This document shows, piece after piece, positions 55,928-64,000 of a stretch of DNA of 64,000 bases. Under the pieces are notes generated by a model, which was not told where the DNA came from, made no database searches, and saw only the letters and a program-made list of their open reading frames with translations. Origin of the DNA: Campylobacter devanensis (lineage in GTDB: Bacteria; Campylobacterota; Campylobacteria; Campylobacterales; Campylobacteraceae); NCBI RefSeq assembly GCF_002139915.1, contig NZ_CP018788.1:310001-374000 (forward strand), read 5' to 3'. Position numbers and translations under genes: made by a program. Each line of letters opens with the position of its first letter. The stretch's first letter is position 1.

Positions 55928-57736
55928 ATGTGTGGAATCGTCGGATATATCGGTAAAAAAGAGAAAAAAAATATTATATTAAATGGATTAAAAGAGCTTG
56001 AATATCGTGGATATGATAGTGCGGGGATGGCGATTATCATAGGTAATGAGATGAGCTATTATAAGGCTGTTGGTAAGCTTGAGAATTTAGCCAATAAAAT
56101 GAAAGAGTGCCAATACCATGGTGATGGCGTAGCTATAGGCCATACTAGATGGGCGACACATGGCAAACCTACTGAGATAAATGCTCATCCGCATTTAGGC
56201 GAGTATAGCTTTGTTATTCATAATGGAATTATAGAAAATTACAAAGAGTTAAAAGATGAGCTAGAAGCTAGTGGGGTAAAGTTTTTAAGTCAGACTGATA
56301 CGGAGGTTATAGTCCATCTTTTTGAAGAGTATAATAAAAATGCTAAAACCCCATTTGAAGCTTATAAAAAGACAATTAGCAGATTAAAGGGTGCTTATGC
56401 TACCTTGCTTGTTACTAAGGCTGCTCCAGATGAGATATTTTTTGCTAAAAATGCGGCTCCTTTGATTATTGCTAGAGATGGGGATGAAATTTATCTATCT
56501 AGCTCGGATTCTCCATTAATCGGCCTAGCTAAGGAGGCCATATATCTAGAAGATGGCAGTTACGGAGTGGCGAAATTAGGAAATTTAACTATATTTGATG
56601 AGAATAATCAAGAGATAAAGCCAAATTTCACCGAACTACCAAAAGACAAAGGCTACGCCCTAAAAGATGGTTATAGATTTTTTATGGAAAAAGAGATATA
56701 TGAGCAGTCTCAAGTGATCGCTGAGTGCTTGATGGGTAGATTGAGCGATGATGATTTGAATTTGGATATCGATATAAGCTTGTTTAATGATATCGATGAG
56801 GTGGTCTTGTGTGCTTGTGGGACTAGCTACCATGCGGCCTTAGCTGCTAGCTATCTATTAGAGAGACTTGCTAAAATCAGAGCTAACGTAGTTGTGGCTA
56901 GCGAATTTAGATATAAAGAGCCATTTTTAAACCCAAATTCGCTATTTATAGTAATTAGTCAAAGCGGTGAAACAGCAGACACGCTAGAAGCCTTAAAAAT
57001 AGCTAAAAACGCAAATTTAAAAACCCTAGCTATCTGTAATGTGGATAATTCTAGTATTGTCAGAATGGCTAAAGAAGTGTTGCTAACTCGTGCTGGGATA
57101 GAAAAGGGTGTAGCAAGTACCAAAGCCTTTGCTACTCAAATGATATGCTTATGGATGCTATCTCTAAAATTAGCTAAAATTCGCCACACAATCGATGATA
57201 AAACCTTAGAAAATGAGATTAAAACATTGAGAAATATCCCATCTGTTGTGAATTTTGATAAGAGCTTACAAGAGAAAATCTATCGCAAAGCCAAGCACTA
57301 TGTCCATGGGCATGGATTTTTCTTTATCGGTAGGGATATATTTTACCCACTTGCTCTTGAAGGGGCGTTGAAATTAAAAGAGATTAGCTACCTACACGCC
57401 GAGGGTTATCCGGCTGGTGAGATGAAGCACGGGCCAATCGCTTTGGCCGATGAGGGGCTATATACGATTGCTTTATTACCACAAACCATCTTATATGATA
57501 AAACTAAATCAAATGTCGAAGAATTAGCCGCTAGAGATGCCTTCATCACTACCATTTCGCCTTTGGAATTTGAGCTTAGCGATGACTTTATCAAGATTAA
57601 TTCTCACTCACATCCGATGAGTGAATTCTTTGAAATTATGGTTGTTTTACAACTTTTTGCGCTTGAGATTTCTATTAGATTAGGCAATGATGTAGATATG
57701 CCAAGAAACCTTGCTAAGAGCGTAACGGTAGAATAG
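55928..57736 (+). CDS. glmS: glutamine-fructose-6-phosphate aminotransferase (isomerizing)
   Basis: It makes glucosamine-6-phosphate for peptidoglycan and LPS. The 602-residue protein has the glutaminase domain with Cys2 (CGIVGYIG), ELEYRGYDSAGMAI, HTRWATHG and HNGIIENYKEL, then two SIS domains (CGTSYHAALAASYLLERLA; ISQSGETADTLEALK; GHGFFFIGRDIFYPLALEGALKLKEISY) and the C-terminal DMPRNLAKSVTVE. It starts three bases after the GlnD-like gene. No glmS ribozyme is visible or expected. Confidence 0.98.
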   Translation: MCGIVGYIGKKEKKNIILNGLKELEYRGYDSAGMAIIIGNEMSYYKAVGKLENLANKMKECQYHGDGVAIGHTRWATHGKPTEINAHPHLGEYSFVIHNGIIENYKELKDELEASGVKFLSQTDTEVIVHLFEEYNKNAKTPFEAYKKTISRLKGAYATLLVTKAAPDEIFFAKNAAPLIIARDGDEIYLSSSDSPLIGLAKEAIYLEDGSYGVAKLGNLTIFDENNQEIKPNFTELPKDKGYALKDGYRFFMEKEIYEQSQVIAECLMGRLSDDDLNLDIDISLFNDIDEVVLCACGTSYHAALAASYLLERLAKIRANVVVASEFRYKEPFLNPNSLFIVISQSGETADTLEALKIAKNANLKTLAICNVDNSSIVRMAKEVLLTRAGIEKGVASTKAFATQMICLWMLSLKLAKIRHTIDDKTLENEIKTLRNIPSVVNFDKSLQEKIYRKAKHYVHGHGFFFIGRDIFYPLALEGALKLKEISYLHAEGYPAGEMKHGPIALADEGLYTIALLPQTILYDKTKSNVEELAARDAFITTISPLEFELSDDFIKINSHSHPMSEFFEIMVVLQLFALEISIRLGNDVDMPRNLAKSVTVE

Positions 57737-57754
57737 GAATTTAATAAAAATATT

Positions 57755-58336
57755 ATGAAAAGGCTTATTTGGATTATTGCGTTACTTTTTAGTGTGGTTG
57801 TGGCTAAGGATTTGAATTTAAAAGAATTAGAAATCTCTTGCGATAATGGCGATATGGATGCTTGCTTTTATCTTGGATATTTCTATAAATATGGCAAATT
57901 TGTAGAGCAAAGCTACCACAAAGCCGCCGAGCTATATCAAAAAGCTTGCGATAATGATTACGCATTTGCCTGTTCTGCTCTTGGGGATCTGTATGTAAGT
58001 GGCAAAGGTGTAGAGCTAAACTACCGCAAAGCCGCAAAATTATACGAAAAAGCCTGTGATAACGGCGATTTATGGGGTTGTGGTAGCCTTATAAACCTAT
58101 ATCGTGAAGGCGAGGGTATAAGACAAAATTACCAAAATGCTATCAAATCATCCCAAAAGGCTTGTGATAATGCCAACTCACTAGGTTGCCTTAACCTTGG
58201 AATCGCATATGAAAAAGCCAAAGGCGTAAGACAAGATTACGCTATAGCTAAGGAGTATTTTGGCAAGGCGTGTGATTTGGGCGATCAAATTGGTTGTGAT
58301 AATTATAAAAGATTAAATATCTATGTAAAAGATTAA
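57755..58336 (+). CDS. Sel1-like (Hcp-type) cysteine-rich repeat protein, secreted
   Basis: The 193-residue protein has a signal peptide (KRLIWIIALLFSVVVA) and about four Sel1-like repeats of 36 residues, each with the pattern A-C-x-x-L-G/S ... G-x-x-x-x-x-x-Y-x-x-A-x-x-x-x-x-K-A-C-D. Each repeat has two cysteines eight apart, as in the Helicobacter cysteine-rich proteins, where they form disulfides. It is probably periplasmic or secreted and a protein-interaction module. It lies 18 bases after glmS and is convergent with murI. Confidence 0.85.
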   Translation: MKRLIWIIALLFSVVVAKDLNLKELEISCDNGDMDACFYLGYFYKYGKFVEQSYHKAAELYQKACDNDYAFACSALGDLYVSGKGVELNYRKAAKLYEKACDNGDLWGCGSLINLYREGEGIRQNYQNAIKSSQKACDNANSLGCLNLGIAYEKAKGVRQDYAIAKEYFGKACDLGDQIGCDNYKRLNIYVKD

Positions 58337-58386
58337 ATAATAGATAGCTTATAATGATCTAAGCATATATCCCACGGCTTATCTGA

Positions 58387-59142
58387 TTAGATTTTTCTCA
58401 TCTCATCAAGCCTTGAGAGAAATGGGGTGATGAGATTTATATCTTTTTGTTTTTTAGATGAGTAGTAGATTAAATTTTTATCTAAATTTTTGCCATTTTC
58501 TAGCTCATCTAATCTTCTTTTGATCTGCTTTATAGTCCCATTTATCCCATCTACAATCTTACAATTTGGCATTAAAGCAGCAAAACTATCTTTAAAATAG
58601 TTAAAATGCGTACATCCTAGTACCAAAAGGGATATATTTGTAGCATTGATTTGAGCTATTTGCTCAGCTATATATCGCTTCACTGATGGTGAGTCAAACT
58701 CCATATTTTGAGCGAATTCCACTAGCTTTGGCATAGGTAAAAGATAGGTTTTATCGCTTAAATTTGATCTTTTTAAAAGCTCATTTAGCTTAGCACCCTT
58801 TATCGTAGCTGGCGTAGCGATAACTAGTATATTGCCATCTTCGCTTTGACCTAACTTCACTGCTGGTTCCATCCCGATAATTGGTATGCTAAATTTCTGC
58901 CTAAGGTCGCTTATAGCAGCACTCGTGGCGGTATTACACGCAATTACTATTATATCAGCCATAGGGCGCAAAAACTCGACCGCATCAGTGCTAAGAGCTC
59001 TTATCTCATCAATGCTCTTTACCCCATAAGGTGCGTTGTCATTATCGGCAAAATATATAAAATCACACCCTTTAAGCTCCCTTTTAGCCTCATTTAAAAG
59101 ACTTAGCCCCCCAAATCCAGAGTCAAATACCGCTACAACCAT
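58387..59142 (-). CDS. murI: glutamate racemase
   Basis: It makes D-glutamate for peptidoglycan. The 251-residue protein has [14 protein letters not shown] (3-16), [10 protein letters not shown] (about 32-41), [13 protein letters not shown] with the first catalytic cysteine (about 70) and [11 protein letters not shown] with the second (about 180). Its start shares one base with the UbiD-type gene upstream. Confidence 0.96.
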   Translation of the reverse strand: MVVAVFDSGFGGLSLLNEAKRELKGCDFIYFADNDNAPYGVKSIDEIRALSTDAVEFLRPMADIIVIACNTATSAAISDLRQKFSIPIIGMEPAVKLGQSEDGNILVIATPATIKGAKLNELLKRSNLSDKTYLLPMPKLVEFAQNMEFDSPSVKRYIAEQIAQINATNISLLVLGCTHFNYFKDSFAALMPNCKIVDGINGTIKQIKRRLDELENGKNLDKNLIYYSSKKQKDINLITPFLSRLDEMRKI

Positions 59143-60944
59143 CAGCCAAATATCTCAAATTTTTCAAATAATTTTGTATCATTATCTATCAAGCCTCTAT
59201 CAATCAAATTTTTAACAACTTCTTGATTGCAATTGGTCTCTTTAGGCCACTCTTTTGTATAGCCATCATCTATGGTTTTGCGAGTCGCATCAATGCAAAT
59301 TTGCTCATCATCTATATATATATCTCGCTGGGCATCAATACTATTAGTAATACGCCATACCATCATATATGGATTATCTATTTTTGAATCAATATCTGTA
59401 AATATTATAATTTTAAAATGTTTTTTAAGCGTTAAAAGAGAGTTAAAAAGAGATTTTAGGTTTGATTTTTTATCTACTTTTACCATACAGATTGGATTTT
59501 TGGTATCGGTAAAATATTGATATATCTCTAAAATATCAGAGCTTATTTTTTTAAATTTATCTAGTAGTTCGGTATTGCTTATCACACTTGGTGTTAAAGT
59601 AGAGTAGTCTATAGATGCATCTATGCCTAGTTTGCCTCCATAGCATGAGTTTGGACTAGCATGATCGAGCTGATCGCAAACTCCACTTGTTATTAGGCAG
59701 CTTTTTGGACTAAATTTATTTAGTACAAATTTAGCCAAATTTTCATAATCATCTAAATCAGGTGCATTGCTTGGGACAAATATAGCATGTTTTACAAAGC
59801 TCATCTGACCAACGCCCCAAAATGCATGCATAAGCTGCTGAGCGTGTGCTGGATAAAGGTTATTAAATTTAGCTAATATTAAGTTATGAAATACTCCATT
59901 TTCAGGCATTTTATAATCAATCAGATCTGGCGCAGTAGTTTGCAAAAGTGGCAAAAATATACGCTCAGTTGCATATCCCATATATTTATCTTCTAAAGGC
60001 GGCTTGCCCACGACAGTTGCAGCAAATATTGGATTTGTCTTATGCGTAATTTTGCTTACTTTCATTACTGGAAACGGCTCTATTGGGGTATAATAGCCAG
60101 TATGATCGCCAAATCTTCCCTCATCTTTTAACTCATTTGGATCTACAAATCCCTCGATAATAAAATCAGCATCAAAAGGCACATAAATATCATTAGTAAG
60201 TGATTTTACCAATTTCGCTGGTTTTTTACGAATAAATCCATATAGCATTAATTCAAAAATATTTTTTGGTAGTGGTGCTTGCCCACACCATATATATAAT
60301 GGATCTCCGCCAATAGCAACGCTTACAGGCATTTTTTGGCCAGCTTGTTTGTATTCGTGAAAAAAATGCGCCCCATCTTTGTGAATTTGCCAGTGCATTC
60401 CAAGTTCATTTTGGCTATGGACTTGAAGGCGATACATACCCAAATTTTGAGTAGTTCCATTTAACGCCTTAGTATAGACTTGACCCATTGTGATAAAGGC
60501 GCCACCATCATCATCCCAAGTTTTCAAAACCGGAAGTTTATATAAATTTGGCTCTTTAAATTCACATTCTTGACATATACCATTGCCTTTTAATCTTTTT
60601 GGAAAAATGGATTTTAAACTCAAAAGATAGCCGAAAAAATCTATTTTTTCTTTCATTGAATTTGGTTTTTTAGGTTTTAAAAGAGCTGAAATTTCATTAG
60701 AAATATCACTAATATCACGCCCAAAAATTATCTCAAGTGCCTTAAAACTACCAAAAATATTTGTTATCACAGGGGGAAATTTATCACCATTTTTATTAGT
60801 TGGATTGGTAAATAGTATAGCTTTAGAATTATCTTTTTTAACTTCGATGTAGCTAATATGAGCAATTTCAAGATCAATATCGCATGGCGCTTCTATAATT
60901 TTTAATAGATTATTTTTTTTAAGCAAATTTATATAGTAATGCAT
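59142..60944 (-). CDS. UbiD-family decarboxylase, menaquinone-type
   Basis: This prenyl-FMN-dependent decarboxylase has 600 residues from ATG 60944, where GGAG lies five bases upstream; an in-frame upstream codon at 60965 is unlikely. Family segments include [28 protein letters not shown] (about 181-208), [19 protein letters not shown], and [24 protein letters not shown] with the catalytic E/R region (about 274-297). Epsilonproteobacteria make menaquinone by the futalosine route and use a UbiD-like enzyme late in it, so this is the probable role. It is co-transcribed with murI. Confidence 0.88.
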   Translation of the reverse strand: MHYYINLLKKNNLLKIIEAPCDIDLEIAHISYIEVKKDNSKAILFTNPTNKNGDKFPPVITNIFGSFKALEIIFGRDISDISNEISALLKPKKPNSMKEKIDFFGYLLSLKSIFPKRLKGNGICQECEFKEPNLYKLPVLKTWDDDGGAFITMGQVYTKALNGTTQNLGMYRLQVHSQNELGMHWQIHKDGAHFFHEYKQAGQKMPVSVAIGGDPLYIWCGQAPLPKNIFELMLYGFIRKKPAKLVKSLTNDIYVPFDADFIIEGFVDPNELKDEGRFGDHTGYYTPIEPFPVMKVSKITHKTNPIFAATVVGKPPLEDKYMGYATERIFLPLLQTTAPDLIDYKMPENGVFHNLILAKFNNLYPAHAQQLMHAFWGVGQMSFVKHAIFVPSNAPDLDDYENLAKFVLNKFSPKSCLITSGVCDQLDHASPNSCYGGKLGIDASIDYSTLTPSVISNTELLDKFKKISSDILEIYQYFTDTKNPICMVKVDKKSNLKSLFNSLLTLKKHFKIIIFTDIDSKIDNPYMMVWRITNSIDAQRDIYIDDEQICIDATRKTIDDGYTKEWPKETNCNQEVVKNLIDRGLIDNDTKLFEKFEIFG

Positions 60945-60965
60945 GTTTACTCCATTTTTAAACAA

Positions 60966-61373
60966 AGAAAGTCTATCATAATATATAAAACATTAAGCAA
61001 AAAGTTAGATAAAATCATAAATTTAGAGTAAAAAATTTGAATTTAAACTAAATTTAATTAAAAATTTAAAATATTTAGGAAAATAGCCTAATATTTAATC
61101 TTTTTTTAAGCATATCTCTTATATAATTCCAGCTCACGAATTGAGAAACACCTTAACCTTCTGAAAAGCTTGGTTAAATCATCTCTTTATCGTTTTTGTT
61201 TTTTAATTTTTATAATGTTAAACTATCTTTTATAGTCAATCTTTGAAATCTAAACAAGTGATCGATTGAGCCAGAATCTTATTATATTATAATAGATTCA
61301 ATACTTATATAACAGATATAAAGTTTTTAGATTAAAACTTCATAATACTTAAGTAGTTTATCTACTTTAATTT
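60966..61373 (+). promoter_or_regulatory. rRNA operon promoter and leader
   Basis: 408 bases without a protein gene. A -10 TATAAT lies at 61122-61127, followed by TCCAGCTCACG. A leader of about 240 bases follows with an ATCTTTGAAATCTAAACAAG segment (61240-61258, boxA-like). The segment at 61250-61270 is complementary to 62930-62948 just after 16S. Together these would form the 16S processing stalk. Confidence 0.65.
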
Positions 61374-62885
<1,512 letters not shown>

Positions 62886-62895
62886 CTAGAGTACA

Positions 62896-62921
62896 AAGTG
62901 ATAATCTCACAATTATCACTT
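62896..62921 (+). repeat. Perfect hairpin just after 16S
   Basis: AAGTGATAAT (62896-62905) and ATTATCACTT (62912-62921) are exact inverted arms with a 6-base loop, starting 11 bases after the 16S end. Probably part of the pre-rRNA processing structure. Confidence 0.75.
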
Positions 62922-62929
62922 CAATATAT

Positions 62930-62955
62930 CTCAATCACACTTGTTTAGGTTTGAG
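62930..62955 (+). promoter_or_regulatory. 3' half of the 16S processing stem
   Basis: CTCAATC (62930-62936) and CACTTGTTTAG (62938-62948) pair with GATTGAG (61264-61270) and CTAAACAAGTG (61250-61260) of the leader: 11 plus 7 base pairs with a small asymmetric bulge. Such stalks are cut by RNase III. Confidence 0.7.
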
Positions 62956-62983
62956 GGATTGATTTTTTAAAAGTAGTTATTAA

Positions 62984-63060
62984 GGGCCTATAGCTCAGCT
63001 GGTTAGAGTGCACCCCTGATAAGGGTGAGGTCACAAGTTCAAGTCTTGTTAGGCCCACCA
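62984..63060 (+). tRNA. tRNA-Ile (GAT anticodon)
   Basis: 77 bases with encoded CCA. The acceptor arms GGGCCTA/TAGGCCC, D arm AGCTCAGCTGGTTAGA, anticodon stem CACCC-CTGATAA-GGGTG with GAT at 63018-63020, and T arm ACAAG-TTCAAGT-CTTGT all pair well. No tRNA-Ala accompanies it in the spacer. Confidence 0.97.
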
Positions 63061-63808
63061 TTATTCATTTTTATCCGTTTTTATTTTTCATATTGGCATA
63101 TCATATTTGTAATTCTCAAGATTTTTGTTATTTAAATTTTTTAAAATCTAATGTTGCTTGATTAAAATTTATAATTTCTATTTTTCAAATACTATATTCT
63201 TATATTTTTTGATTTACCTAAAATTGCTTCATTTTGTATTAAAAATTTTTAATAATATTAAATTTTTTAATTATTTAACTAGATTTTAGTACAAATTTTC
63301 AAAAAATTATAATATTTTCTGAAAATTGTTTTATATTTAAGCTTATTTTAATATTAATATTGTATAATTCCACTCACATTTCAAGTTAATCTTATTTAGC
63401 TTTGAAAAGTAAAGTTACTTAAATTACCATTGTTAAAAGTTACAATCAAGTTTTAATATTTAAAACAATTTTACAGGACTTGTTAGAGCTTTGAATTTAG
63501 TTTAATTTCAAATATTCTATATCAAACACTGTTATCCCAATAATATAAAAGATATAGTTTATAAATATTAACTTCACAATCTATTAAGCTTTAAAACTTA
63601 CTTAATAGTAGTTAATACTTTCCGTCTTATTAAATTTAAATTCAAATACTATAAATCTAAACAGATTAACAAGAATTAAGTAATTAATTCTTAAATAATT
63701 AAATAGTTTATTTTTATATTTATATTTATCTATTTAATTTATATCTACTAGACTTTATCTTTAACAAGGAAGTGATGCGAATTAGAATATCAATAATCTA
63801 ATTAAAAA
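63061..63808 (+). other. Long AT-rich 16S-23S spacer after tRNA-Ile
   Basis: About 748 bases with no tRNA-Ala and no coding frame. A TATAATTCCACTCAC segment at 63363-63377 closely resembles the -10 region before 16S (TATAATTCCAGCTCAC at 61122-61137) and may be an internal promoter. ATCTTTAACAA at 63758-63768 is boxA-like. The rest is plain AT-rich sequence. Confidence 0.65.
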
Positions 63809-64000
63809 AAGGTAAGCTACTAAGGGCAAATGGTGGATGCCTTGGCTAGTAGAGGCGATGAAAGACGTGCCAGGCTGCGATAAGTCTCGGGGAGCCGTCA
63901 AGGGGCTTTGATCCGGGAATTTCTGAATGGGGCAACCCAGTATATAGTGATATGTACTACCGCAATGCGGAGCGAACGTTGGGAATTGAAACATCTTAGT
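63809..64000 (+). rRNA. rrl: 23S ribosomal RNA, 5' part (partial)
   Basis: GGTAAGCTACTAAGGGC followed by GGTGGATGCCTTGGC, GGCGATGAAAGACGTGCC and GATAAGTCTCGGGGAGC matches the conserved 5' end of 23S. The gene runs off the right edge. The 5' end is set to within a few bases by alignment to E. coli. Confidence 0.96.

Noticed and set aside
55768-56040. Antisense frame across the GlnD-like/glmS junction
   Set aside because: It spans two well-supported coupled genes on the other strand and has no family resemblance.

Overview
The window is a low-GC, densely packed chromosomal segment from an epsilonproteobacterium of the genus Campylobacter. The 16S rRNA gene and the gene order both support this: ylxR-infB-rbfA-rimP, folK-flhF-flhG-fliA-fliM-fliY, rpmE-rsmI-...-hom-trxA-trxB, and a GlnD-like gene next to glmS are all arrangements known from campylobacters. 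By memory of its variable regions, the 16S resembles the C. fetus / C. hyointestinalis / C. lanienae branch, and C. lanienae is my best guess. That species call is inference only.

Layout. 1-6.2 kb: the end of an unidentified gene, thrB, the translation cluster ylxR-infB-rbfA-rimP, ribD and a LOG-family protein. 6.4-11.5 kb: mnmA, ilvE, an SPFH protein, hisIE and two DUF2393-like membrane proteins. 11.6-15.7 kb: a chemoreceptor and flagellin gene 1. 15.8-18.5 kb (minus): an amidohydrolase, sppA and a MOSC protein. 18.5-25.7 kb: a tightly overlapping run aroQ, Xaa-Pro peptidase, folK, flhF, flhG, a small membrane protein, fliA, fliM, fliY, which controls flagellar number, sigma-28 expression and the motor switch. 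25.9-29.4 kb (minus): a second chemoreceptor and lptG. 29.4-33.4 kb: a VTT-domain membrane protein, rdgB, and an OprC/NosA-like copper TonB receptor followed one base later by its own TonB. 33.5-45 kb: polyamine, ribosomal, RNA-modification, amino-acid (hom, dapB, aminotransferase), redox (trxA, trxB) and purine (purF) genes. 45.5-47.1 kb: flagellin gene 2. 47.2-53.3 kb (minus): an iron/siderophore-type uptake operon (ATPase, permease, TonB receptor, binding protein, two unusual GATase-like proteins). 53.5-61 kb: a GlnD-like protein, glmS, an Hcp-like Sel1 protein, murI and a UbiD-type decarboxylase. 61.4 kb to the end: an rRNA operon (16S, tRNA-Ile, start of 23S).

Most notable points. (1) Four of the six genes in the uptake operon at 47.2-53.3 kb each carry their own single frameshift, while nearly every other gene in the window is open. 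The system therefore looks either decayed or switched off by homopolymer slippage. (2) The two flagellin genes lie about 31 kb apart in the same orientation, yet share about 280 bp of upstream DNA that is identical except for one poly-C tract (C9 versus C8). A chemoreceptor at 28 kb also has a C9 tract just upstream of its promoter, suggesting a shared length-variable promoter design for motility genes. (3) The copper-type TonB receptor keeps the CxxxM and HxM copper ligands known from OprC. (4) The GlnD-like protein has lost key nucleotidyltransferase and HD residues. (5) The rRNA operon has a long AT-rich spacer with a possible second promoter, a boxA-like site and no tRNA-Ala.
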